This document shows positions 1 to 10,381 of a stretch of 64,000 bases of DNA, piece after piece. The notes beneath the pieces are model-generated. The model was not told where the DNA came from. It saw nothing but the letters and a program-made list of their open reading frames with translations, and did no database searches. The stretch comes from Nematopogon swammerdamellus (taxonomy: Eukaryota; Arthropoda; Insecta; Lepidoptera; Adelidae): assembly GCA_946902875.1 (NCBI GenBank), contig OX336336.1:28909558-28973557 (forward strand), read 5' to 3'. A program made the translations under genes and the position numbers. Every line of letters begins with the position of its first letter. Position 1 is the first letter of the stretch.

Positions 1-171
1 TATGTAGAATTCATGTAAAAATCAGTTTTTTATCCAGTCTTTTATTGCAAAGGCGGGCTTATTGCGCTAGGCATTCTTCTCAAGTTAACACGGTGGACTT
101 AAATTTTTACATGGAATCCGAACTATGGAGCAATGAGTGAAGGTATGTATGTACGTATTTTTTTTTTCAAA
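1..171. other. No feature recognised
   Basis: AT-rich DNA without a recognisable gene or repeat. A T-run and A-run near 150-182 mark the tail of the SINE-2 head that follows. Confidence 0.5.
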
Positions 172-268
172 TAAAAAAAAAACTCTGGTACACGCCACCG
201 GTTGGATTAGAACCTAGGACCGCTCGCAAGAGAAGCCGACGCCCAGACCTCTAGGTCGCCAGCCGTTG
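172..268 (-). mobile_element. SINE-2 head (tRNA-like), partial
   Basis: Read on the minus strand it starts GGCTGGCGACCTAGAGGTCT, continues through GCGTCGGCTTCTC and holds a B-box-like GGTTCTAATCC, then GGCGTGTACC and an A-rich end. It matches the tRNA-like heads at 3646, 5100 and 42186. Confidence 0.7.
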
Positions 269-289
269 TTATGTATGTTGTTTACCAAG

Positions 290-776
290 TACTTTGGTTG
301 GCAGAGAACAGTTCAGTTCTCTGCCGATCGTTGTTCTGTGATACATCCCTTTGGTTGGCAGAGAACAGTTCACTGCCGATCGTTGTTCTGTGATACATAT
401 CTTTGGTTGGCAGAGAACAGTTCAGTTCTCTACCGATCGTTGTTCTGTGATACATCCCTTTGGTTGGCAGAGAACAGTTCACTGCCGATCGTTGTTCTGT
501 GATACATCTCTTTGGTTGGCAGAGAACAGTTCAGTTCTCTGCCGATCGTTGTTCTGTGATCCGTCCCTTTGTTTGGCAGAGAACAGTTCAGTTCTCTGCC
601 GATCGTTGTTCTGTGATACATCTCTTTGGTTGGCAGAGAACAGTTCAGTTCTCTGCCGATCGTTGTTCTGTGATACATCTCTTTGGTTGTCAGAGAACTG
701 TTCAGTTCTCTGCCGATCGTTGTTCTGTGATCCATCCCTTTAGTTGGCAGAGAACAGGTTCAGTTCTCTGCCAACC
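290..776. repeat. 57-bp satellite with internal dyad, about 9 units
   Basis: Each unit carries GGTTGGCAGAGAACAGTTCA, then GTTCTCTGCCGATCG and TTGTTCTGTGATACATC. Full units are about 57 bp, and two shorter units lack TCAGTTC. Within a unit GGCAGAGAAC and GTTCTCTGCC form 10-bp inverted arms around 6 bases. Open frames across it are by-products of the repeat. The right flank (777-815) matches part of the MITE at 22876-23045. Confidence 0.9.
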
Positions 777-815
777 ATCGCACGAGGCAGAGCGTTCATG
801 AGGATGGACCGTACG

Positions 816-1254
816 TTTGGCTAAATAATAGATGGCGCCACAGGTAGTTTGCATTGCAGGCAGACAAAAGATAGACGTATATGTTTTTCACAGGTATTGT
901 ACGTATATCGGATCTACGGAACCCTACGTGTGCGAGGAAATTTCGCGCTTGACCGATTTTATTTTATGTAACTGCACAACAGAATAATGGTCGATATAAA
1001 TAGGTACGTACATGGCACCTTGACAGTGTGACACGCGATTAGCATACATTAGCATATTAACTCGAATTCTTTATATGGAAAGCCGGTCCATGCACACACA
1101 TACATATACGTTAGTTAAGTCTATTCAATACATTCCGGTGAATCACTTCCGAATACTTGAGTTGAGACGTTTTAAAAATGAATGTAAACACGCAATAATA
1201 AAATGTTAGCCAAACATTATTAGCAAGTTGTTAGAAATAAATGTCAGTACAATA
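816..1254. other. No feature recognised
   Basis: Non-coding DNA with no clear repeat match inside the window; presumed intergenic or far intron sequence of jbug. Confidence 0.4.
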
Positions 1255-1820
1255 ATTAAAAAAATTCCCGACTCTTGAAAAGCCAAAAATAATTTCCATT
1301 TACTTATTTAAAGGAGTCCGGGGACCGCTAAGTAAATAAAATATAAAAAACTCAAGAGCTGCGCGGGTATTAACTTTGCGGTCCCCAACTGCTACTGTAA
1401 GTAAACGGATATTGTTGTTGCCTTTTGACATTGGAAATGTCTTTTCGTTCGCTCCAGTGTAGGCTCCGATTTCACGAAAAAGTGCGATCCCCTTATATCT
1501 CGGAGAGTTGTGAAGATATGATATTCAAAAGACGCGTATTCATGAGAGCTGTAAGTTGCAAAAAGAATTATTCGAGAAAGTCAAAAACGAAAAGAGTTAT
1601 GGCCGAAATTGTGAAAAAAAAAAAAATCCGAATTTTTTATTTTGACGCTCGATATTTTGGAAACGAAGAATGATATCAGAAATTTGAGAAAATTTCGAAA
1701 TTTCAAAAAGTCAGAACAAATTTTTTTCGAATTCCATAGGTTCATTTCCAATGTGCTCGAAAGTCGTGTGAGGCACGAAATCTGTGAATTTTTAAGGGTG
1801 TGGGTTTTTTTTTAATTTGT
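1255..1820. mobile_element. MITE-like element, copy 1 (CCCGACTC ends)
   Basis: Left part (AAAAAATTCCCGACTCTTG, then GGGGACCGCTAAGTAAAT) and right part (TTTAAGGGTGTGGGTTTTTT) match the two ends of the compact copy at 39183-39346. About 390 bases lie between that are absent from the other copy, so this is either the longer form or carries an insertion. Confidence 0.55.
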
Positions 1821-3009
1821 AATTTTAAGTGTCCGTCCTTATCAGCGTCGCTGTCTACGAAAACCTAAAAAGTAATACCCAATCGCAAAACTTTCTTCTT
1901 TAAACAAACCCTAGTACCTATTGAGTTGGCGTGTAAAACAGCGAAGTCTATTCAACATCGTCAGCGGGTAGCAGGAAGTGCACAAGGCATTCATTATGCG
2001 CTTTTGTTCTCCTCAGCAGAGCACGTTCAACCGACTAACAGGTAATTAAATATACATTAGAAGCTGGCTGGTACCCCGTCCGCTAATCCGTCACGCATCG
2101 AATAATCTCAGGGGAATATTCACCACTTTAACTGGCTATGCACTGCAATGCACATTGCGTGCAAGCTGCATACAGATGTGGAGAAATTTATTTGTACACA
2201 TATGCAGTTATATCAATAACAGCTACATACATAGACCTCCTATCAGAGTATGAAAAGGCTCGATGGACGACCAAGTATATTGTATATTGTATAAATTCAT
2301 CAATAGGTATGTAACCTACGCTTGGATATGTCGAAAATTCCGCCAGTTCTAAATTCTATGCAAAGAAGAACTGACAAACAAACTTCGCAAGTCACAATGT
2401 TTTGTTAGTACCTTATAAGTATTATATTATAGTATCTTATAAATAATTAACCCATACTACCGCTCACAAGGGCATTAATATTTACAGCATAAACATGAAT
2501 ACTGAAAAATCTGACCACTCCGCCTATTTACATTATCCATATCTAGTGTATAGTGCCATCGTCAATATGATACTTAAATATATCAAGTCAATTCAACAAC
2601 ACTTAAGTCTGTGCTACCCTTTGATCGAGCCGGCTACACTGAACTGGGCAGAAAACATGAACATTGTACCTATATTATACACTTTTTTCGCCTGTGTGTT
2701 ATGTTATTAACTTATTAGGGTGGTCTTAATGTGCAAAAAATTACCGCCCCCAGGGAGGGGTCCCTGGTCTACCTACTAGGTTTCTAAAGCAATATTTTTT
2801 TATAGGGTTAGTAGAATTAAGCCATAGGTTACAGGAAAACTGAGTCAGGTTTTTACGAAAAGGTAAAAGTTACGGCAAAAAAAAAACCTTTTTTTTGCAA
2901 TGATTTTTTTAAGAAAGCAATGGTTTTCCTGAGAGTCAAACCATTTCTGTAGTTTTTATTTAGGATTTTCGTTATTTTCGAAAACACAATTATTTTGGTC
3001 TATATAACA
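1821..3009. other. Mostly unassigned; LINE tail fragment at about 2305-2410
   Basis: 2305-2410 is the reverse complement of 31975-32085 (shared GTAACCTACGCTTGG and AAGAAGAACTGACAAAC). The rest is AT-rich with no supported gene; a 71-codon open frame at 2495-2710 has no recognisable features. Confidence 0.45.
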
Positions 3010-3095
3010 TAAATATAAGGTGTGGTGGTACGGAACCCTCGGTGCGCGAGACCGACTCGCACGCCACCCCCGCCTCAAAGCCGCCAGCTTTTTTT
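3010..3095 (-). repeat. Fragment of REP-Y (TGCGAGTCGG element)
   Basis: Contains GTACGGAACCCTCGGTGCGC and GACCGACTCGCAC, the shared end of the REP-Y elements at 7495, 16195, 34960 and 42370. Confidence 0.65.
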
Positions 3096-3136
3096 ATTAA
3101 TAAGTAAATTTTGATTTTAATTTCAACTATGAGTTT

Positions 3137-3352
3137 GTAGCCTTTGCTTTAGAGACTCTTGGGGCATTGCAGCCCGGACGCGATCAGTCTCTCCAAGAAA
3201 TTGGGAAAACTACTCATTGACGCGTCTGGGGACCGCCCCGTGCCCGGGCGCATTTCAACCAGCGGATCAGCCTGGCGATCCAGAGGGGGAACGCCGCTTC
3301 AGTCATGGGGACCATGCTTATGGTTCCTATGGAAGACTATTTTTATTTATAG
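3137..3352 (+). pseudogene. Degenerate C-terminus of retroelement nuclease-like ORF
   Basis: Begins VAFALETLGALQPG, hits a stop, then in another frame reads FNQRISLAIQRGNAASVMGT and ends MEDYFYL-stop. The same block (VAFAVETFGSWSEE, RISLAIQRGNAAGILGT) is at the end of the ORF at 58284-58676. Frames are broken, so it is a dead fragment of the same family. Confidence 0.75.
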
Positions 3353-3645
3353 TTACGAGTAGATCTATTTTAATAGTTAATTTAGTTATTTTTAGGTCCA
3401 TAATTTAGTTATATTTCTATTTATTTATAATTATTTTTGTTAATCTTGTGTGTTCAATAATTTGAACCCTCCGATATTTTGAACGTCCGATACGAAGCGG
3501 ATGTCCGCATCAGTAGCTGCCGGGCGGGGCGCGTGCGCGGGCGCAGGTGATCCACGGTACAATAGAGTTGAACGCGCTCACAGAAGAAACCCTTCCATAA
3601 TACCCAATTAACCGTGACCAATGAGTTTGACGCTCTTCCAATCAA
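3353..3645. other. No feature recognised; GC-rich 3490-3560
   Basis: AT-rich tail of the preceding fragment followed by a short CpG-rich stretch (GGGCGGGGCGCGTGCGCGGG) with no gene or repeat I can name. Confidence 0.4.
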
Positions 3646-3838
3646 TACGTACAAGCGGCGGGTGGCCGTGGCCAACGGCTTCTCTTGCGAGAGGTCCGAG
3701 GTTCGAAACCGATCGGCGTGTGCCATTAACTATTTTCTGACGGGAAAATTCTGTATACGTACACCTGCTGCTTCACCGTTCGGAACCGGTGTAAAACAGT
3801 GTAAAACAGTGGGCCTATTAAGTCCAAACCCACACCAT
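3646..3838 (+). mobile_element. SINE-2 5' part
   Basis: Head GGCGGGTGGCCGTGGCCAAC lacks part of the tRNA A box. The B box GAGGTTCGAAACCG is followed by GATCGGCGTGTGCC, CTGCTGCTTCACCGTTCGGA and CCGGTGTAAAACAGTG. Truncated before the shared core; REP-X follows directly. Confidence 0.75.
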
Positions 3839-4072
3839 CCTTAGCTTTAATAAAATCCAACGTCTGCTTTCTTTCTGTACGTATGTATGTATGTCTGTCT
3901 GTCCGCTTATAACTCGAGAACCACTTAACCGATTTTAATAAAAAAAAAATCTACGGATAGTTTGATTCTTCCCATCAACTAAAGGCTTTACTATCACGCT
4001 AAATGGCTTATGAGGTTAGCAGAGAAGTCAAATAGAGAGCGGGCGGAGCCGCGGGCACAGCTAGTACAATAT
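3839..4072 (-). repeat. REP-X, copy 1
   Basis: AATAAAATCCAACGTCTGC ... TAACTCGAGAACCACTTAAC ... GGGCGGAGCCGCGGGCACAG. About 230 bp, found six times here (also 23398, 27842, 50940, 54958, 55866). The AGCTGTGCCCGCGGCTCC end is typical of lepidopteran interspersed repeats; no coding capacity. Confidence 0.8.
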
Positions 4073-4413
4073 AATGGATATATTGGAATATTATTTTCGG
4101 CTAGTTTATTTTATATTTGTTAATAAAAACGTTAGTATTTACTTCATTTCTGTTTGTTCCTTATTGTGATCTGGTAGATATCTCTTTGTTCTCGATTTTA
4201 ATCATATACATAATACTTATATTGTATGCTTAGTCAAAATTCAAACGTCCAAAATTTAAATTGATATTTACCTTGTGTTTCGTAATAATGTATTCTAGTT
4301 ACTTTGTCAAAAAAAAATGGATTTTTATATTATAATATTATACCTACCTATATCTACTATATTGTATGCTTAGTCAAAATATATATTTACCTTGTTGTTT
4401 GTTAAAATATCTC
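4073..4413. other. AT-rich DNA with an internal short duplication
   Basis: ATATTGTATGCTTAGTCAAA occurs twice (near 4220 and 4361), followed each time by TATTTACCTTG. Nothing else recognised. Confidence 0.5.
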
Positions 4414-4472
4414 AATCTTTCTTCTAATTCTGTTGTGTTAAACTTTAACACAACAGAATTAGAAGAAAGATT
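4414..4472. repeat. Near-perfect hairpin, ~28-bp arms
   Basis: Left arm starts AATCTTTCTTCTAATTC, right arm ends GAATTAGAAGAAAGATT, loop of about 3 bases. The arms are complementary over their whole length. Confidence 0.9.
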
Positions 4473-4756
4473 AACAGTTCAAGGAATCTTCACTGGTTCT
4501 TATTGATATATTCATAATGTGTTTGTTCTTTTAAGTTCTTTATGTACTGTTTGATTCGTAAATAAATAATAAATAAATAAATAAATAAAAATAGTTTGTC
4601 ATGTCATGATAAAATAATAATGATAAAAATGCATAATCTCATACTGTAGATTTAGAAAATTATTGTTCTTCCTCCAGTACATACAGGTTAGGTTCTCAGA
4701 AAAGTGTTATTATTATAAACGCCGCAGTGAGAGCGACAACCGTGGGTTGTCAAACA
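4473..4756. other. No feature recognised; (AAAT)n near 4560-4590
   Basis: AT-rich intergenic or intronic DNA containing a short AAATAAATAAAT tract. Confidence 0.5.
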
Positions 4757-5166
4757 ACCTTTTTTTTATGTAATCCGGTATGGGTGGCCAAGTCAGAGGG
4801 GCCAAAGCACATGCTTCGACCAGCCAATATCACCTCCGAAAAGGTAGGTGCCATACCGGAGAGTTCCCTGGATTGCTGGCTACACTGGACTAGAGGAGAA
4901 CACAACCGAGGTTGCCATGCGGCCATCTTATATCCATTGCGGTGGTACCAACCCAGTCGACTATAATTTGAGCCTACCACCTAGTAAGGGGCAAGGGAAG
5001 GGACCTACAGTTTTACACCGGTTCCGAACGGTGAAGCAGCAGGTTTAGGTAGGCGCGCACGTAATTTTTTACTAAGAAAAAACTTATCGGTACACGCCGA
5101 TCGGATTCGAACCTCGAACCTCTCGCATGAGAAGCCGATGCCCAAACCACTCGGCCACCCGCCGCT
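4757..5166 (-). mobile_element. SINE-2, near full-length reference copy
   Basis: Minus-strand order: head GGCGGGTGGCCGAGTGGTTT with a tRNA A box, GCATCGGCTTCTCATGCGAG, B box GAGGTTCGAATCC, GGCGTGTACCGATAAG; then ACCGGTGTAAAACTGTAGG, core CCTTACTAGGTGGTAGG and GGGTTGGTACCACCGCAATG; then body to GGATTACATAAAAAAAAGG. The head resembles a class II (Ser/Leu-type) tRNA. Non-coding. Confidence 0.85.
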
Positions 5167-6149
5167 TTACCTACACCAACCTACACCAAACAAAGTAATA
5201 TAAGGTAACTAGTATCTCATCTGTAACCAAAATCGACATTCCGTGTCTCTCATATTCCGTAGACAAGGATCCGTCTGAGTACAGACTGCGACACGGCACT
5301 CACCTCAACGTATGCAAATTAATTCTCTTGTTTGCTTTCAATTGGTCCCAGCGACCGGCTGGATGTAACTAGGACAACAGTCAAGACGCACGGAGGAGGA
5401 TTCCGGTTTTAACACAGCACTAATTCGATGCACGACACTTTAATCACACAAGTTTATTCAAATCAATGTATTGAAAATGTTATTTTGTAAACATTTGATA
5501 TATTGCCATCCTTGTACGCGTGTCGATGAAGGTAGTGACGCCACGCGTCCGGCTCGCTTCGCTGTTCTCTACCTACTGAGGAACGAACGTGTAGATAGAT
5601 GGCACCGTGGGTAGACCTACCTGATGCGCGGGCGCAGGCCACACGAGAGCGCGGAATTCAAAATGGCGGCGAAAGAATCTGAAGTACGGTGCTCAGAAGC
5701 AATGATAGACTAAAGCAATGAAAGACTGGTATAGCAAGAAATATTGATTAATTGTAATAATAAAAAGACAAAATTCGCCAAATTGGTAATAAATAAACAA
5801 TATTATAATGTTTTGTTATAATTACAAGAAATGCAACAAAATCTTAATTTAAATGCAATAACTTGAGTTAGAAATTAGAATGTATTGTAAAGTTTACTAT
5901 ATAGGTACGTGTAAAAACACCATTAAATTTTTATTACAAAACAACTAAACTACATTAACATAGGTACAAGGAAAAATAAAATTTTTATTCCTCATAACTT
6001 TATAACAATCTATTTTCATTGCGCACTTGAAACTTTTTTTTTCAACGTTATAATTTTTTTTTTATTTTGAATTTTAAATTTGGTACATATTTTTCTATAT
6101 ATACCAAATCAAACGTTTTTCCTGGCGAAAATAAACTGTGATAGACAGA
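5167..6149. other. Unassigned; CpG-rich 5515-5670
   Basis: No gene or known repeat recognised. A GC-rich block (CCACGCGTCCGGCTCGCTTC, GATGCGCGGGCGCAGGCCAC) sits in AT-rich DNA. Its role is unknown. Confidence 0.4.
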
Positions 6150-6750
6150 AGAGTGATCGGCTGAGTATTGATTAGCGACGGTAAGATCGAATATTGCTGG
6201 TATGCTTATTGCGTAGACCGACTTAAAAGATGAATTATAGTGAAAGAATTTGTTTGCCGGAAATGCGTAGTTTCGGAGAAAATTTTTTTTGAAAAAAATA
6301 TTTTTCATACAAAATTAATTTTCGATTTTATATTTTTTTTTTTAATGCACCAAAACATTTATTTTGAATAGGAATTTATGTAAAAACGACATGCGCCTTT
6401 AGGTTAGGGTTAATTTATAGAAGATGCGCGCGACGCATCTTCTATAAATTAACCCAGGTTATTTTTTTTTTAAACCACCAAAACATCCACCCATACCACT
6501 TCCCTTGTTTTTACATACATTTATATTCAAAACCAATGTTTTTGTGACTTAAAAAAAACAATTTTTTTTATTTTGTATGAAAAATTAATTTTGTATGGGA
6601 ATTTTTTTTTTTCTCCGAAACTACTCATTTCCGGCAAACAATTCTTTCACTATAATTCATCTTTCAACTCGGCCTACACAATAAGCATACCAGCAATATT
6701 CGATCTTACCGTCGCTAATCTAATCCCCCCCCCCCCCCCCCCCCCCCGAG
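6150..6750. mobile_element. Fold-back (long inverted repeat) element
   Basis: ATTAGCGACGGTAAGATCG at 6171 pairs with CGATCTTACCGTCGCTAAT ending near 6720. Inside, GCATACCAGCAATATTCG/CGAATATTGCTGGTATGC, AATTCTTTCAC and the A/T runs also pair, so the whole block folds on a centre near 6440. A run of about 22 C at 6726-6747 has replaced part of the right end. Confidence 0.8.
6407..6455. repeat. Perfect palindrome at the centre of the fold-back element
   Basis: 22-bp arms (6407-6428 and 6434-6455) starting GGGTTAATTTATAGAAG are perfectly complementary around the loop CGCGA. Confidence 0.93.
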
Positions 6751-6932
6751 TGATCTTATAAGGATTCCGTTTTTTTTTCTTTTTTAAATTTTTAAGTTAA
6801 GTTTAAGTATTTAAATTTTTAAAACCCGTACGGAACCCTAAAAACAGTTAAAAAAATATGTTAGGTTTTCTCCGAAAGTCTAAAGTGAAACCTAAAAAAA
6901 CCTCCTTCATACCTGGATGGACAAATATTATG

Positions 6933-6989
<57 letters not shown>

Positions 6990-7494
6990 TGTGTTTGCAG
7001 ATACATATAAATTTAATTAACTAGAATCTACTTACATGTATTATTAATAAGCATTCTTATTAGTTGTTTTTTTTTCTATCTTTCGATCTAACTAAATCTA
7101 ATAAAAATTATCTAAAAATGAGTTCAGTAATTTACTCACTAAATAATTTTATCAGTATCTTAAATCAGTAATTTACTTACTAAAAACAGGTAATAAAAAA
7201 ATTACTCCCTATATATTATCAGAAAATATACTTAAATGTTATAATAGTAAATATAAACCAAAATTTAATTATCGAAGTAAACAAGCATACCTTTTTTTTT
7301 GGGAAGCACGACCTACCTTCTTGTGTACGAAGTTTTTTCTCCATCTGTACCTGCGCGCGCCTTTCACTTCGGCGCGGGGAGAGTGAGACGACCGCCATCA
7401 TTCATTCATTCATTACGATTAGAGTGAAAGAGATGGGGCTATCATATAAAACCTTCCGTAAATACTAGTAGCGTGAAGAACATATTAAATAAAA
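6751..7494. other. AT-rich; (AT)n at about 6936-6984
   Basis: Contains a TA dinucleotide run of about 48 bases and (CATT)n at 7400. Nothing coding recognised; a CpG-rich patch at 7345-7395 is not supported as an exon. Confidence 0.5.
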
Positions 7495-7912
7495 AACCAA
7501 ACTGACCAAGTGCGAGTCGGTCTCACGCACCGTGGGTTCCGTACCACCACACAATAATATAATATCTGTGTCATTTATTTACCAAAAACATTTGTTTTCT
7601 TTCATTCAGTTCCGGATAACGAGCGCAAGCGCGACTCACATTTGGCTGGTTTTTAGGGTTCCGTATCCGGTACGGGACCCTATTAAGCCTAAACCGTCTG
7701 TCCGTCCGTCCAACGGCTGTATCTCTTGAACCGTAATAGGTAGCCCGTTGAAATTTTCACAGAATATGTGTTATTATTATGGCCGATATAAGAAGAAATA
7801 ATAAAAATAAGATAACGTAAAAAATTCACGGGGGTTTCTATAGAAGAAAGTTAAAAAATTTTTGCGCGCCATCTACCGAAAAGAGTATGAAGCATTTTAA
7901 CTAATCATGAAA
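7495..7912. repeat. REP-Y element, copy at 7.5 kb
   Basis: CAAGTGCGAGTCGGTCTCAC near the left end, then TTTTTAGGGTTCCGTATCCG, GTCTGTCCGTCCGTCC, CTGTATCTCTTGAACCGTAA, GAAATTTTCACAGAATATGT and GCGCGCCATCTACCGAA. The same order of blocks is seen at 34960-35375. Confidence 0.75.
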
Positions 7913-8445
7913 CCGAAATAAATAAATTATAGACATATTATTAAAAGAAAAATTTAATCACCTGCAATGCTTTCAACATTTGAATAGTCGCCTGAGTGTG
8001 CGCGCCAAAATTCAAAAACAAGGACACCTCATTGTCCACATTGGCTATGATTTTTACCGTGGACAGTACATCGAAAACATCGACTGTCCACGGTAAAGGT
8101 GACAACCCTGACAACCCTGGATGCAACCAACCACCGACAGGTTCCATAGATAATTACGCGTTTATAAATTACCTGTTTCACACAGCCATTAGCTTCAAAT
8201 CATAACCAAGGTACCTACAACCATGACCGCTCTTGATGTAAACACTTTCTGCACAACAGCGTTTTAATTATTGCTTATCATTTCTATAAACCACACTCTT
8301 TCTAATGCAGAGGGAAATTAAATTTAATACATAATTATGATAAGACAATTTTTTCTATGAACTCGAAAGGCACTGTTCAGTTACTCCATAAAGTATTCTA
8401 CTGGTCACATTCAAAAGTTACGAATAAATATACAAACATACAAAT
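7913..8445. other. Unassigned; 15-bp-arm hairpin at 8053-8097
   Basis: TTTACCGTGGACAGT and ACTGTCCACGGTAAA are perfect inverted arms around a 15-base loop. No gene or named repeat in this stretch. Confidence 0.6.
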
Positions 8446-8758
8446 GTCAGTACTTGGATAGGTGACCGCTCGACCGTTGGGAGGCTGACCGTGGTTCGGA
8501 TTCCACGTAAACTGTAGGTCCCTTCCCTTCCTACCTTACTCGGTGGTAGGGTTTAACCCGCCCGGGTTGATACCACTGCACTGAATGAAACGTCGGTCGA
8601 AACGGCTATGTAAATAGTTTGTGTTTTCCGTCCAGTTCAGTGTAGCCGGCACGATCGAAGGGAAGCACTGATATGGCACCTAGTTCACCCGGTGTTATGG
8701 GCTGACATCACGTATGTCATGTCAGCCAACAGTGTCAGTTTCCATATAAAAAAAAAAA
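8446..8758 (+). mobile_element. SINE-1, 5'-truncated within the 5S-like part
   Basis: Begins GTCAGTACTTGGATAGGTGA, then GTGGTTCGGATTCCACG, core TTACTCGGTGGTAGGGTTTA, tail GGTGTTATGGGCTGACATCA and GTGTCAGTTTCCATATAAA. Ends in a long A run. Confidence 0.9.
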
Positions 8759-9612
8759 AACCAAAAAATGTTTAGTGAATAACATATCCAAATTTTTTTT
8801 GACAGCGCGACATATGGCGCCGAGCCACCCATAAGGTGTCTTAACCATTATTAAACATTTAATTCTGCAGTGACGTACGCAAACGTATATCAAGTCAATA
8901 ACAATTTTAGTAATGCAATTTTAGATTACAAAGAAAACGCAAGAAAAATATTGACAGATCAAAAAGTTCGTTCACGTTCCAGTGAGTGAATGCAAAATCG
9001 AATTCTTCACCGGAGCTGTCAACGTGCTGAGTAATCAACACGTGATCATTCAGATCGTGGGAACACACTCCAATGTCAATAGATCAGCCGAAGGCAATAA
9101 AAAAGAAATTTATCAATAACTCTATAATGCATTCTGTGAGAGCCAATCAAACAATGGCTTTAGTTTGATGTTTTAATAATTTATGAACATTTTAAAAGGT
9201 ATGGTTAATGGTATTACTTGGTGACCGTCCGAACCTTGAGGCTGGTCGTGGTTCGGATTCAACGTAAAAGTGTGAGTAATAATAGTCTCGGCTGGCACGG
9301 CCATGAATAAATTTCAATAAGAGGTTTAAAGTTTTCAAAAATTCAATCTAAGTTTTCGAAACTCGTAGTGCGTCAGTGGAGTATAGGTTTATATGTGGTC
9401 TCAACCTCCACATGAACGTCTATAGGGGATGCACACTTCTCCCGGTCGGTATGTGCCCTAAATTATATTGGTTCAAGGAGTTCCAAAATTACCGGACTTT
9501 CCACTATGAAAATAAGACGTCCAAACCCATAACCCTGGAGAATGCTGCAATCAGTTGACCTAGCGATAGTTACCCATAGCTGTCCTTTATGACCAAAGCG
9601 TAATCATAATCA
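8759..9612. other. Unassigned; SINE-1 fragment at 9217-9292
   Basis: 9217-9292 has GGTGACCGTCCGAACCTTGA and GTGGTTCGGATTCAACG, the middle of the SINE-1 head. The remainder has no recognisable feature; an open frame at 9376-9558 shows no domain. Confidence 0.5.
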
Positions 9613-9835
9613 TCAGCCCATATTGGTCCACTCCTGGATGTAGGCCTCTCCCAAGGCACACCACGACACGCGGTCTTCCGCTCTTCTCATCCATCCACTC
9701 CCGGCTACCTTTTTAGGTCGTCTGTTCCACCTAACCGGGGGGCGTCCCACGCGACGTTTGCTTGTCTGGAGGACGTTTGCTTGCTTGCTTGTCTGCTTGA
9801 ATGGAGGATGCCACGTATCCTCCATTCGAGCACCC
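9613..9835 (-). pseudogene. RTE-like retrotransposon C-terminus
   Basis: Minus-strand frame reads RPKKVAGSGWMRRAEDRVSW then GEAYIQEW, the usual end of an RTE-type non-LTR endonuclease/RT protein. Only the last ~70 codons remain. A related tail is at 37376-37500. Confidence 0.75.
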
Positions 9836-10204
9836 GTCTACCCCAGCGGTTGTCGGCAGATGAGCCGTGTCCACTGCCACTTTGCTTGCAAATTTCCTAA
9901 CAATGTCGTAATTTTCCTTAATTCTTTGTTCGTGTTTCGTGATTACGGATTTTATCGATAAAAGCGACTTTAAATTTGTTGACCAGACCCACCGTCAGCA
10001 TCAACGCTCCGTACATCATTACTGGTAGAACGCACTAATTAAAGACCTTCTTCTTTAATGACTGAACTGACTGACGAATGAAGATAAGATGTGACGGAGT
10101 CCCCCATATGCCGCTGAGAGCTGCGGTTTCAAACCTCGACGATTGACTCAACAACGGTTGACTCAACGTGATGGCTCAAAGGAAAATCACAATGCTCGAC
10201 TTAC
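9836..10204. other. jbug intron 19 or beyond, nothing recognised
   Basis: Immediately downstream of exon 19 on the minus strand. No further filamin exon or named repeat was seen. Confidence 0.5.
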
Positions 10205-10381
10205 CCAATACAGGCTGGCCGTTGAAAGTGACGCTGACTCTATGCGGGCGCGCGGCTACTGGAGTAAAAGCGGCCATATAGCGGTGACCACCCAGCGAGC
10301 GCACCGAGCTGGCCACCGCCGCGCCTCCACCGGTCTCCACCTCGATCTCCAGGTGTCCAGGGCCAGCCTGACCGCCGTCCA
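10205..10381 (-). CDS. jbug: jbug exon 19: filamin repeat, last exon seen
   Basis: 177 bases, phase 1 to phase 1. Encodes VDGGQAGPGHLEIEVETGGG, then SLGGHRYMAAFTPVAARPHR and VSVTFNGQPVL, a full filamin strand series ending just before the expected G-S-P motif. Acceptor CATTGACAG/TGGACG, donor GTATTGG/GTAAGT. I found no convincing following exon in 1-10204, so the gene probably continues left of the window. Confidence 0.92.

Noticed and set aside
7313..7350. Possible further jbug exon (CGCAG/GTACAG ... AAGAAG/GTAGGT)
   Set aside because: Phase fits but the peptide has no filamin G-S-P motif and the piece is only about 37 bases; not supportable.
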